Source: Allorhodopirellula heiligendammensis (GTDB lineage Bacteria; Planctomycetota; Planctomycetia; Pirellulales; Pirellulaceae). Taken from it: 64,000 nucleotides of DNA. The position numbers and the translations under genes are program-made. Of this stretch, positions 45,928-54,646 are shown in pieces. Within the stretch, counting starts at the first letter, position 1; every line of letters starts with the position of its first letter. Under the pieces are notes generated by a model. It was not told the DNA's origin and made no database searches. It saw only the letters and a program-made list of their open reading frames with translations. The stretch covers positions 332,837-396,836 of the forward strand of contig NZ_SJPU01000002.1 of NCBI RefSeq assembly GCF_007860105.1, in the 5' to 3' direction.

Positions 45928-47627
45928 TTCGCTGCCTCCCATCCGGCGTTGCACTGTTCAATAAGCTCTGCGGTCAAACCGGGGTTCTTCGATGCGATGT
46001 TCTCAGTCTCGAGAGGATCCGAATGATGGTCATACACTTCGACAAACAACGGTTCCGCATCGGGGCGGCGATGGTCCTTCCAGACGACGAGGCGATAACG
46101 ATCCGTTCTCATCGTGTAGCCCATCAAATGCTGCTCGAACAGCTCGCGGTCCCACGTCGTTCCTTGCTGCTTCTCGATCCGTTGTTCCACCTGCTGAATC
46201 AGCGGTCCGAACCAGGTTTCTCGCATGGCTGGAGAGAGCGGGTTGGCGGCCCATTCACGCAGTGCCGGATTGGGATACTGGCTGAATGCTGCCTGCTTCC
46301 ACGATTGGTGTGGATCGTCGAGCAGCGGTGCGAAACTGTGTCCCTCTAAATGACTTGGCTTGGATATGCCGGCCAGCTCGCATAGCGTGGGGTAGATATC
46401 AACTAACTCAACCAGGGCGTCGGACGTTTCTCCGCGAACTTTCATATCGGGGGTCCAGATCATCAACGGAACGCGCGTCGCGATCTCATAGTTGGTCGCT
46501 TTGCCCCACACCCCCATGTCTCCGAGGTGCCACCCGTGGTCGCCCCACACGACGATGATCGTGTTGTCGCGAACCCCGGCGTCATCCAAGGCAGCGATCA
46601 CTTTCCCGATCTGTGCATCGACGTAGCTAACGCAGGCCAGATAGGCATGTTTAAGCGTGCGGGAGAGTTCAGGGCCGAGCGGACCCGACTTGGGAATTCC
46701 CGCGCGGGTGCGAAGTTCAAAGGAGGCATGCAATCCCATCGCCGCCCCGTCACGCGGTGCGTCGGCATGAAGCGCCATCGGAATCTGATCAGCATCATAG
46801 AGATCCCAATATTTCTTTGGCGCGATCCAGTTCAGGTGAGGTTTGGTAAAGCCCATTGCCAAAAAAAATGGCTTGTCGCCCTGCTCAACCATCTCGTGCA
46901 GTGTTTCGATTGCCAGGAGTGTGTTGTATCCGTCAACATAGGCGTGGTCAGGGACGTCAGCACTCTCATAGGCAGGCTCGCTCGCCAGTCCCCGCCGCGC
47001 CGCTTCGCCATACTTGGACAACATCCGTTGGAAGTCCTCGTTCCGCGCCTTGATGTTCTCGGGCAACGCAAATGCTCCCTTCGGTTTCTCGATGCCCTTG
47101 ATTCTCTTGACCGGATCCCGACTCCACGAGTGGGCTTCGTCTTCGTCACCATGATGGAAGATTTTGCCACAGTATGCGGTCTCATAGCCGTTGGCAATGA
47201 AGTGCTGTGGCAGCGTGACAATGTTGGGTTGTAACTCTCGAAGGGAGACGTAGTTGTGGAACAACCCGGTGGTTTCAGGACGGGCGCCCGTCATCAAACT
47301 GGCGCGAGATGGTCGACAGATCGCTTGCTGGCAATACGCTCGATTGAACAGCAAGCCGGTTTCGGCAAGCTCGTTGAGATGCGGCGATACCGCGATTTCA
47401 GATCCATAGCACCCCAGTTCCGGGCGCAGATCGTCAATGGCGATAAACAGAACATTGGGCTGTTTGGTGTCACTCTGATTCGCCGTTTGGACGCCTGCCC
47501 CGGTTTCCTCGGTCGATTGTCGGGAACCTTGGCTCACACCATCACGGCCAGCTTGCTGTGCAGAACACGGCGTCTGTCCCGCTAAGCCGAGCAGTATCAG
47601 CAACGAAAGGAAATGAAGTCGTTCCAT
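45924..47627 (-). CDS. Cys-type sulfatase, iduronate-2-sulfatase-like
   Basis: Exported sulfatase, 567 residues. The signal peptide is LHFLSLLILLGLAGQTPCSA. The metal-site strand is VLFIAIDDLRPELGCYG (Asp 65, Asp 66) and the catalytic formylglycine site is ICRPSRASLMTGARPETTG with Cys 104 in the C-x-P-S-R motif. IVVWGDHGWHLGDMGVWGKA carries the usual Asp-His metal ligands. The order and spacing match the iduronate-2-sulfatase-like subgroup, which suggests desulfation of a sulfated polysaccharide, exact substrate unknown. The start at 47627 gives a clean signal peptide; a longer frame adds a leader with no counterpart. An anaerobic sulfatase-maturase must act from elsewhere, as none is here. 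Confidence 0.93.
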   Translation of the reverse strand: MERLHFLSLLILLGLAGQTPCSAQQAGRDGVSQGSRQSTEETGAGVQTANQSDTKQPNVLFIAIDDLRPELGCYGSEIAVSPHLNELAETGLLFNRAYCQQAICRPSRASLMTGARPETTGLFHNYVSLRELQPNIVTLPQHFIANGYETAYCGKIFHHGDEDEAHSWSRDPVKRIKGIEKPKGAFALPENIKARNEDFQRMLSKYGEAARRGLASEPAYESADVPDHAYVDGYNTLLAIETLHEMVEQGDKPFFLAMGFTKPHLNWIAPKKYWDLYDADQIPMALHADAPRDGAAMGLHASFELRTRAGIPKSGPLGPELSRTLKHAYLACVSYVDAQIGKVIAALDDAGVRDNTIIVVWGDHGWHLGDMGVWGKATNYEIATRVPLMIWTPDMKVRGETSDALVELVDIYPTLCELAGISKPSHLEGHSFAPLLDDPHQSWKQAAFSQYPNPALREWAANPLSPAMRETWFGPLIQQVEQRIEKQQGTTWDRELFEQHLMGYTMRTDRYRLVVWKDHRRPDAEPLFVEVYDHHSDPLETENIASKNPGLTAELIEQCNAGWEAAK

Positions 47628-47868
47628 ATTGTCTTGTCTGGCTCGATGGGTAGAAGAAAAGCGGTCTGGGATCTTTAGCTTGGCGATGTCTAGCGAGTGT
47701 TTGGTCGCATCTAAATTCTGGGGCGTGATGGATCTTATTGCAGTTCCTGTCCGGCGAGGATCTTTCACAAGATCCACATCGGCTAAGCGATTTATTCTTG
47801 GCTCCGCCGCTTCGCAACACTTACGATCGCTTCGACGCGTTCGAAAACTTTGCATTCAATCATTCTGT

Positions 47869-49683
47869 CTAGTATCCAAGCGGTTTCCCTTGGTCATACA
47901 GATGGAGAATTTCGCTGGCGTCCAAGGCTGCATTGAAGATCCCCAGCTCGTCGATGGTTCCATTTAGATTTCGTACGGCGAACCACGGTGAATCACGAAA
48001 CGGTTGGCCCCAATTCCCAATCTCTGCTGGTCCGATTCGCAGATCAGCAATGTAGAAATCATCCACGATCTCCTCGCTACTGACCTGTTGGCCGTTGACA
48101 TATTGTTCGACGCGTCGTCGCTGCGGATCGTAGACAGCGGCCAGCTGCAGCCACTGTCCACTTTGGGTGGCATCCCAGATAGGGTCGGTGAAATAAACAT
48201 GGTGGCGGCCTGCATCCCGGACAATTTCCTTGTCGAACCGGTTAGCGACGCGAACATCCTGTTTGTCGTCGACCATCACCGAGAACATCAATCGTCCGTC
48301 ATCTCGAATCTGCCAATGAGGCTCGCCATTCTCGTAACCGTCCGCCAAAAACAGTGAGTTGTAGATATGGTCGAGACTGTCAATCTTGACCCACGCGAAA
48401 AACGTGAACGCTTGGAATTTTCCGTCTATGCGAGTTCTCACCCGCGAGCCTGGCCGATCGAACTCAAGCCCCGTCGACTGTGCTCCGAAACGTCCTGAAA
48501 CATGCTCTACCGGCCCGACCAGATGACCATTGCGAGCCGTGCTCGCGGAGGCTGCATTGCGAATGATTCGCTCAGACTTGGAACCTGCCGAAGGGTAGTA
48601 AGCCATCAGGCGGCGATCGCCGCTGAGCTCCTCTGAAAAACGTTGCCATTCGGCAAACCGTTGGGATTGAGCCTGCTGCAACCGCCGGCGAAGATCCTCG
48701 CCGCTGCTGATGCCATGCAAAGCGAACGCCTCAGTCCCTGAGCCAGTGAGCCACTCTCCTTGTCCGGTCACCAGGTGATCACCATCGTGGGGACCACCAC
48801 GCAATTCAACCTCTCCATCGAGTACCTCGACGCGAGCGTGATCGGCCCCGACCTCGAGAGCGAACTCAGTCCCCAGATCGATGATTTCAGAATCCGCCGC
48901 CTTGACGATAAAGCCCCGTGCAACGGGAGGCACATTGGCTCGCAATCGCCCCTTCACCAACGAAACTTCCCAGTCCGACTCGAACCGCAGGGATGCCGGA
49001 CCTTCCACAATTAAGGAGGCACCACAGAAGACATCAATCTCCATCAGGCCGCCATCAAACTGCAACATCCCGTTGGGCAGCACATCGCCTTCGTGGAACG
49101 AGGTGGCATTGTCGGACCACTGCACGTCGACCGATCGACGGAGAGTAGCATGGCCGGCAATGAGCGACTCCTCGGCCCGACCATGCGAAGATTCCCATCG
49201 CGAGACTCTCGGTGCTTGGTCGCTCGTGTTCGTCCGCCCGGACCAAAGTGCTACACAACTGATTATCGCGACGATGGACGCAGCGATGACAAGTGGTCCC
49301 CATGAAAACCCCAACACCCCTGTCGCTAGGCGATTGGGCTCAGCATTCCCGGTATCACTGCCGGGCGGGAACGTGTCACCCGGCTGAGTCGTTTTGGCGC
49401 TGGCCCAGGTTTTCAGTCCAAACCCCCGAGAACCGTGATTGACGCGAGAGGGACTCAAAAGATCAGCGGGAAGCGAACTGGTGACTTGCTCGGGTGAGGA
49501 CACCGCTGAATGCATTTCACTTGTCGCGATCTCCTCCAGCGTCTCACCCAGATGCACCGCTCGTAGATACTCCAGACGGACTTCACGACTGCCTTCGATC
49601 GCATCTTGCAAGCGTTCCAGGTTGTCCGGCGTGATGGTCTGATCAATCGCCTGATAGATCAGCTTGTGAATTTCGTGGTCCAT
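47869..49683 (-). CDS. FecR-like membrane protein with C-terminal LamG domain, probable partner of the ECF sigma factor
   Basis: A 604-residue protein with a cytoplasmic N-terminal helical region (IHKLIYQAIDQTITPDNLER), one membrane helix (GPLVIAASIVAIISCVALWS, about 128-147), a FecR-type domain (about 180-300; GHATLRRSVDVQW, GASLIVEGPASLRFESDWEV, DLGTEFALEVGADHARVEVL) and a C-terminal LamG/concanavalin-like domain (about 400-600). This resembles planctomycete transmembrane regulators encoded with ECF sigma factors; the LamG domain could bind a glycan. The start at 49683 is chosen because GGAGA lies about eight bases before it and it follows the sigma factor stop directly; an ATG at 49692 overlaps that stop. 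Confidence 0.88.
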   Translation of the reverse strand: MDHEIHKLIYQAIDQTITPDNLERLQDAIEGSREVRLEYLRAVHLGETLEEIATSEMHSAVSSPEQVTSSLPADLLSPSRVNHGSRGFGLKTWASAKTTQPGDTFPPGSDTGNAEPNRLATGVLGFSWGPLVIAASIVAIISCVALWSGRTNTSDQAPRVSRWESSHGRAEESLIAGHATLRRSVDVQWSDNATSFHEGDVLPNGMLQFDGGLMEIDVFCGASLIVEGPASLRFESDWEVSLVKGRLRANVPPVARGFIVKAADSEIIDLGTEFALEVGADHARVEVLDGEVELRGGPHDGDHLVTGQGEWLTGSGTEAFALHGISSGEDLRRRLQQAQSQRFAEWQRFSEELSGDRRLMAYYPSAGSKSERIIRNAASASTARNGHLVGPVEHVSGRFGAQSTGLEFDRPGSRVRTRIDGKFQAFTFFAWVKIDSLDHIYNSLFLADGYENGEPHWQIRDDGRLMFSVMVDDKQDVRVANRFDKEIVRDAGRHHVYFTDPIWDATQSGQWLQLAAVYDPQRRRVEQYVNGQQVSSEEIVDDFYIADLRIGPAEIGNWGQPFRDSPWFAVRNLNGTIDELGIFNAALDASEILHLYDQGKPLGY

Positions 49684-49684
49684 G

Positions 49685-50227
49685 TTATGCATCTCCAGCC
49701 AAGCGTCCTTGAACACACTCAAGAATCTGCCGGCGTAATGAATTGACTTTGCTGTACAACCGTCGCTGCTGTGCACCGGTCTCGGCTGCGATACCAGCGA
49801 CGGATTGCCCCGGCGTATGAACACTCAACAGCAGCCGTCGCTCCGCCGCTCGCAGTTTTCCCAAGCAGAGTTCGACCGCACGACGCTCCGATTCGTGCTG
49901 GTCGAGTTGTTCCATGGCCGTCTCGGCCAGACATTCGATCGCACTCTCGCGAAACACAAGACGATCGCGAGCGCGATCGCGTTGCCAACTAAGCGATTTA
50001 TAGCGTGCGACAACGCAGGCCCAACGGATGAATTCATTCGAGGAATCCGCTGCATCTTGCGGCGCAAATTCACCGTATTTCTTCCAACATTCCAACGCGG
50101 TTTCTTGCACGACGTCATCCACGCCCTCGGGGGCCGGCAACAAAGACCGGACGAATCGCCGAATCGCTTGGTCATGCCGCGAGAGCAAGATGACAAATTC
50201 GTTGTATTGGGTGTCTCGATCCGACAT
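49685..50227 (-). CDS. ECF-type RNA polymerase sigma factor
   Basis: A 180-residue extracytoplasmic-function sigma factor of planctomycete type. Region 2 is seen in EFVILLSRHDQAIRRFVRSL and VDDVVQETALECWKKYGEF; region 4 in CLGKLRAAERRLLLSVHTPG followed by the helix-turn-helix segment SVAGIAAETGAQQRRLYSKV. The start at 50227 (MSDRDTQYNE) gives the usual family length; the frame could extend to 50275. It is the first gene of the minus-strand operon and is read divergently from the plus-strand cytochrome gene cluster, so it may control both sides. The FecR/LamG gene starts immediately after its stop. Confidence 0.92.
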   Translation of the reverse strand: MSDRDTQYNEFVILLSRHDQAIRRFVRSLLPAPEGVDDVVQETALECWKKYGEFAPQDAADSSNEFIRWACVVARYKSLSWQRDRARDRLVFRESAIECLAETAMEQLDQHESERRAVELCLGKLRAAERRLLLSVHTPGQSVAGIAAETGAQQRRLYSKVNSLRRQILECVQGRLAGDA

Positions 50228-50383
50228 AGGAAGCGATGCTTGCTCGTCTGCGTGGAAGCAATTGCCACAGGGCACATGCCACGAGGGGCACCATCTGCCC
50301 TGGGTGTGCTATTTGCCCCGTGTACTAAGATATTCCACAACGGAGAGAAATTACCGACCACCAATAAAAAAAGGTCAATCCAA

Positions 50384-50536
50384 ATGAAGCCTGTGAGCGA
50401 GGTTCTCGAAGTCGGCAGCTCGTTAATGGCGACCGGTTTATCTCCTTTCTCAGCGTTTGCCGACTTGATCGCGAGCGCTTATGATGGAGGCGGTCCCACG
50501 ATCCTCGGAATAGAGATTCCGAGCCCACCTTCTTGA
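50384..50536 (+). CDS. Putative 50-residue peptide at the divergent centre of the locus
   Basis: An ATG frame of 50 codons encoding a short peptide that begins MKPVSEVLEVGSSLMATGLS and ends GIEIPSPPS. A purine-rich AAAAAAGG lies about ten bases upstream of the ATG. It is Ser/Gly/Pro-rich with no signal peptide, no Cys and no recognised family. It lies between the divergent ECF sigma factor gene and the second cytochrome gene and ends 20 bases before the latter's start. Coding status is not proven; it could instead be part of a leader. Confidence 0.45.
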   Translation: MKPVSEVLEVGSSLMATGLSPFSAFADLIASAYDGGGPTILGIEIPSPPS

Positions 50537-50556
50537 CGTCTCGTTCGTGCGACGAA

Positions 50557-53037
50557 ATGTCAGCTCCTGCCTTCCAAGCATTATCTATGTTGAGTCTGGG
50601 TTTCCGAATTACTGCAGTCATTGGATGCCTGTGGGCATCCCCCGGAATCGCGTTGGCAGTGACAGACTCGGCGGCGGTCGACTTTGCTCATGAGGTCGTT
50701 CCGATCCTGAAACGCAATTGCACCCACTGCCACGGGGGCCGGGAAGCGAAAGGCGACTTTTCATTTAATACCCGAGCGGACGTGCTGGATTCTGGATTCG
50801 TCGAACCCGGCGACCCTGACACTTCCTATCTATTGGAATTGGTAGCGTCATCGGATCCTGATTCCCAGATGCCCCCCGCCGATCGGCCGCGAATGAGTCC
50901 AGATGAGATCGCAGTGCTGCGGCGCTGGATTGAGAATGACGTGAATTGGGACGAGGATTTCACCTTCGAGATTCAGACGTATGAGCCGCCACTACGACCG
51001 CGAACCCCACACCTCCCGGCCCCGCAAGAGGATCGGAATCATCCCATCGATCGTATTTTGGATGCTTACTTAGCTGAGCAAAATCTCACTCGACCACCAT
51101 CCGTTGACGACCGTGTCTTTCTGCGGCGGGTGTCGTTGGACCTGATCGGGCTACTGCCCACCCGCGAACAGCTCGACGCCTTCATCGAGGATTCAGATCC
51201 AAACAAACGACAACGGGTCATCGATCAATTGCTGGCCGATCGGATTGGATACGCCGATCATTGGCTCACGTTCTTCAACGATTTATTGCGTAACGACTAC
51301 AGCGGCACGGGATTCATTACGGGCGGTCGCACACAGATTAGCGCGTGGCTGTATCAATCGCTGCTGGACAATAAACCCTTTGATCAATTGGCCAGAGAAT
51401 TGATCGCACCACCGACCTCCGAGAGTCAAGGCTACATCGACGGCATCAAGTGGCGGGGGGAAGTCAGTGCGGGCCAGACGTTGCCCATTCAGTTTTCGCA
51501 GAGCATCTCGCAATCATTCCTCGGCATCAACATGAAGTGCGCGTCGTGCCATGATAGTTTTGTCGATCATTGGACATTGAAAGATGCGTATGGTTTAGCT
51601 GCAATTTACGCGGAGGAAACTCTGGAACTGCACCGTTGTGACAAACCGACAGGCGAAACTGCAGAGGCAGCCTGGCTGTTTCCTGAGTTAGGGCAAGTCG
51701 ATCCCGACGCGCCACGTCCGCAGCGACTTCAACAGCTCGCGGCGCTGATGACCCATCCAGAAAACGGGCGTTTTGCGAGAACGATTGTCAATCGCTTGTG
51801 GTACTGCCTGATGGGGCGAGGCATCGTCCATCCACTCGATTCGATGAAGAACGAACCCTGGAGCGAGGACCTGCTGGATTATCTAGCATCGGACCTAATT
51901 GCGAGCGGCTACGACTTGAAAGCGACACTGCGGCGAATTGCGACGAGTGCCGCCTATCAATCGAGATCTGAAGTCATCGATGGACGCCCCTCCAGTGATG
52001 ACTACGTGTTCCGTGGGCCGCGGGCGAGGAGGATGACGGCTGAGCAGTTTCTCGACAGTATTTGGCAGTTGACCGGAGATGCTCCTGGCAAGTTCGATGC
52101 CCCCATCGTTCGCCGTCTCGCTGATCTCGAAACAACGGATCGCTTCGAGCTCACTGGGGAGTGGATATGGGGACAGCTCACCAATGGAACGGTGCCTGGA
52201 AATCAAACCATCGTTCTGCGGAAAGAGATCCACCTGCCTGACTCAGCGATCGCGGGCGGTGCGGTGATTACCTGTGACAATCGGTTTGAACTGTTCATCA
52301 ACCAAAAGCTGGTTAGCAAAAGCAGTGACTGGACAAAACCGCAGTCGGTTCATTTAGCTCAGCATCTCGCCAAGGGGAACAATGTTCTCGAGGCCGTCGT
52401 AACAAACGATACCGACAATCCTAACCCCGCGGGCTTTTTCTTCGACGCGCGAGTGGACCTGGCGGATGAGACACAGGTGTCGATCCAGTCCGACGGCACG
52501 TGGAAATATAGCAGTGAGGTACCATCGCCTCGTGATGATACGCTGCATGCAGATACGATTGGTAGAGATACGTGGCAGAGCGTCACGGTAGTTTCGCCGG
52601 TGGCTGCGTGGACGCGTGTGATCGAGGACCAAGGTTCCACGCTGCTCGCCGCTGCGGTCAGTGGTAGTGACACGCCCATGGTCCGCACTTCACTATTGAA
52701 GAATACGGCGCTAATGAAGTCCCTGGGACGTCCGATGCGTGAACAGATTGTGTCAATGCGACCCGATACGGTTACCACGCTTGAGGCGATTGACTTGGCC
52801 AACGAGCCGACTTTGGCGGGATCGTTTGCGATCGGCGCTCAACGCTTGCTCGCTGACAGCGAAAGCGATACAGATCGCTTGATTCAAAATCTCTTTCTCG
52901 CGGCACTCTCACGTCCACCCACTGTTCCAGAGCAAGGCCTATTGCGTGCCTCGCTCGGGGATCAGCCCAGCGTTGCCGACGTGCAAGACGCCATGTGGGC
53001 AGTTTGCATGTTGCCTGAATTCTTGACCGTTCGCTGA
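50557..53037 (+). CDS. PSCyt1-DUF1549-DUF1553 cytochrome protein with beta-sandwich insertion (pair 2)
   Basis: An 826-residue exported cytochrome protein. The signal peptide is FRITAVIGCLWASPGIALA. PSCyt1 has CTHCH (55-59). The DUF1549 part includes FLRRVSLDLIGLLPTREQLD and CASCHDSFVDHWTLKDAYGL. The DUF1553 part (RTIVNRLWYCLMGRGIVHPL, PRARRMTAEQFLDSIWQLTG) is interrupted at about residues 540-670 by a beta-rich segment (IVLRKEIHLPDSAIAGGAVI, FELFINQKLVSKSSDWTKPQ) that looks like a galactose-binding sandwich. The start could be 50557, 50587 or the TTG at 50533 that overlaps the preceding small frame. It is first in the plus-strand cytochrome/DUF1501 series. Confidence 0.9.
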   Translation: MSAPAFQALSMLSLGFRITAVIGCLWASPGIALAVTDSAAVDFAHEVVPILKRNCTHCHGGREAKGDFSFNTRADVLDSGFVEPGDPDTSYLLELVASSDPDSQMPPADRPRMSPDEIAVLRRWIENDVNWDEDFTFEIQTYEPPLRPRTPHLPAPQEDRNHPIDRILDAYLAEQNLTRPPSVDDRVFLRRVSLDLIGLLPTREQLDAFIEDSDPNKRQRVIDQLLADRIGYADHWLTFFNDLLRNDYSGTGFITGGRTQISAWLYQSLLDNKPFDQLARELIAPPTSESQGYIDGIKWRGEVSAGQTLPIQFSQSISQSFLGINMKCASCHDSFVDHWTLKDAYGLAAIYAEETLELHRCDKPTGETAEAAWLFPELGQVDPDAPRPQRLQQLAALMTHPENGRFARTIVNRLWYCLMGRGIVHPLDSMKNEPWSEDLLDYLASDLIASGYDLKATLRRIATSAAYQSRSEVIDGRPSSDDYVFRGPRARRMTAEQFLDSIWQLTGDAPGKFDAPIVRRLADLETTDRFELTGEWIWGQLTNGTVPGNQTIVLRKEIHLPDSAIAGGAVITCDNRFELFINQKLVSKSSDWTKPQSVHLAQHLAKGNNVLEAVVTNDTDNPNPAGFFFDARVDLADETQVSIQSDGTWKYSSEVPSPRDDTLHADTIGRDTWQSVTVVSPVAAWTRVIEDQGSTLLAAAVSGSDTPMVRTSLLKNTALMKSLGRPMREQIVSMRPDTVTTLEAIDLANEPTLAGSFAIGAQRLLADSESDTDRLIQNLFLAALSRPPTVPEQGLLRASLGDQPSVADVQDAMWAVCMLPEFLTVR

Positions 53038-53075
53038 ATTTGCCGACGACCACCCACCAACCCGTCTGACGTCTC

Positions 53076-54533
53076 ATGAATTTCGAAACCGACCCAGCCG
53101 CCCCCGAATCGATTGTGCGACGTGATTTCTTGCGCCGGCTGTCAGCGGCAGGTGCGGCGGCCCTCGCAGCGGGGACGCCGAAGGTGCTCGCCGACAGCAC
53201 ACTAGGCGAAATCGAGCATCCTCGCCCTACCGCCGACGCGTGTATTTTGCTGTGGATGGGTGGTGGCATGGCGGCGCCGGACACATTTGACCCCAAACGG
53301 TACATGCCGTTTGAGACTGGCTTGTCTTACAAGGATATGCTCAGCACATTTCCCGCTATCGACACTGCGGTGGATCACATCAAGATTTGCCAAGGGCTCG
53401 AGAACATCGCTGCGGTCATGGACCGCGGCACGCTGATTCGTTCTCACGTGCAACCCGACCTGGGCAGTATTCTGCATTCACGCCACCAGTTTCACTGGCA
53501 CACTGGTTATGTTCCCCCGCAAACAGTAGCGACACCACACCTCGGTGCGTGGATGGCAAGGGTGTTGGGAGCTCCTAACCCAGTGATGCCCGCCTTTATT
53601 AACATTGGTCAGCGTCTCGAGGGTGTCGGTGAGAGTGAGGAGCTGAAGGCGTTCACGACGGGCGGGTTCTTCGGTAGCGAATTCGGCCCCATGAATTTGC
53701 CGTACCCAGATCAAGCTGCGGTGTCCGTGCGCCCTCCTAAAGGTATGCAGTCGCAGCGGTTTGCCGACCGAAATCGCTTGTTCCGGCGATTGGTCGACGC
53801 TAGTCCCGATCGTGATCGGATGAGTGATTATCACCAGGAATCGATGCTGCAGTCGATGGATGCGGCCTATCGCCTGCTCAGTAGCGACGATCGAAAAGCG
53901 TTCGACATCACGCTGGAACCACGCGACAGCTATGAAAAGTACGACACGGGAAGGTTCGGTCAAGGTTGCCTGCTGGCGCGACGCCTGGTTGAGTCGGGTG
54001 CCCGCTTTGTCGAAGTGACAACGGAGTACGTTCCCTTTTTGAACTGGGACACTCACAACGACGGACACACAACGATGCAGCGAATGCACCGCGAGATCGA
54101 TCGTCCGATCGCTCAGTTGATCCTGGATTTAGAAGCACGCAATCTGCTGGATCGAACCCTGGTCATCGTAGCGTCGGAATTCAGTCGGGATGCATTGACC
54201 GAGGGACAACCGGGCTCCAATGCAAACGACCAGGCCCGATTCAAAGGAGACCAGATGACCGAGTTGAAACACTATGGGTTGCACCGGCACTTCACGGCGG
54301 GATCAAGCGTGCTGATGTTTGGCGGAGGAATCAAACGCGGTCATCTTCACGGAGCGACCTCCCCTGAGCGACCGCTTGTCACGATCGAGGACCCCGTCAG
54401 CATCGAGGACCTGCATGCCACGATCATGACCGCCATGGGTATCAGCCCACGGACGGGCTTCGAGATTGAAGGACGGCCCTTCTATGTCACCAGCGACGGC
54501 AAAGGCCAAAGTGTCGAAAGGCTATTTGCATAG
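53076..54533 (+). CDS. DUF1501 protein with twin-arginine-like signal (pair 2)
   Basis: A 485-residue DUF1501 protein. A twin-arginine-like signal (VRRDFLRRLSAAGAAALAAG) lies at residues 15-40. Family segments include ACILLWMGGGMAAPDTFDPK, GCLLARRLVESGARFVEVTT, NWDTHNDGHTTMQRM, TLVIVASEFSRDAL and SVLMFGGGIKRGHLHG. It differs from the other two members of the locus in the active-site-like segments (SEFSRDA instead of EFGRM/EFGRT). It starts 38 bases after the cytochrome gene stop. Confidence 0.9.
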   Translation: MNFETDPAAPESIVRRDFLRRLSAAGAAALAAGTPKVLADSTLGEIEHPRPTADACILLWMGGGMAAPDTFDPKRYMPFETGLSYKDMLSTFPAIDTAVDHIKICQGLENIAAVMDRGTLIRSHVQPDLGSILHSRHQFHWHTGYVPPQTVATPHLGAWMARVLGAPNPVMPAFINIGQRLEGVGESEELKAFTTGGFFGSEFGPMNLPYPDQAAVSVRPPKGMQSQRFADRNRLFRRLVDASPDRDRMSDYHQESMLQSMDAAYRLLSSDDRKAFDITLEPRDSYEKYDTGRFGQGCLLARRLVESGARFVEVTTEYVPFLNWDTHNDGHTTMQRMHREIDRPIAQLILDLEARNLLDRTLVIVASEFSRDALTEGQPGSNANDQARFKGDQMTELKHYGLHRHFTAGSSVLMFGGGIKRGHLHGATSPERPLVTIEDPVSIEDLHATIMTAMGISPRTGFEIEGRPFYVTSDGKGQSVERLFA

Positions 54534-54646
54534 GCTAACTGCAGATGAATCGACACCTACTGTGAGTAGCCGGGGCTTTCCAGACTCGGACGCACGCCAC
54601 GGTTACTCCAGACATCCAGTCGCTGTTGCTTAGGCGAGAGACCAAC

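Noticed and set aside
47758-47775. Perfect seven-base hairpin (GGATCTT/AAGATCC) between the FecR-LamG and sulfatase genes
   Set aside because: No T-run and no other conserved element, so I cannot distinguish an attenuator from a chance repeat.
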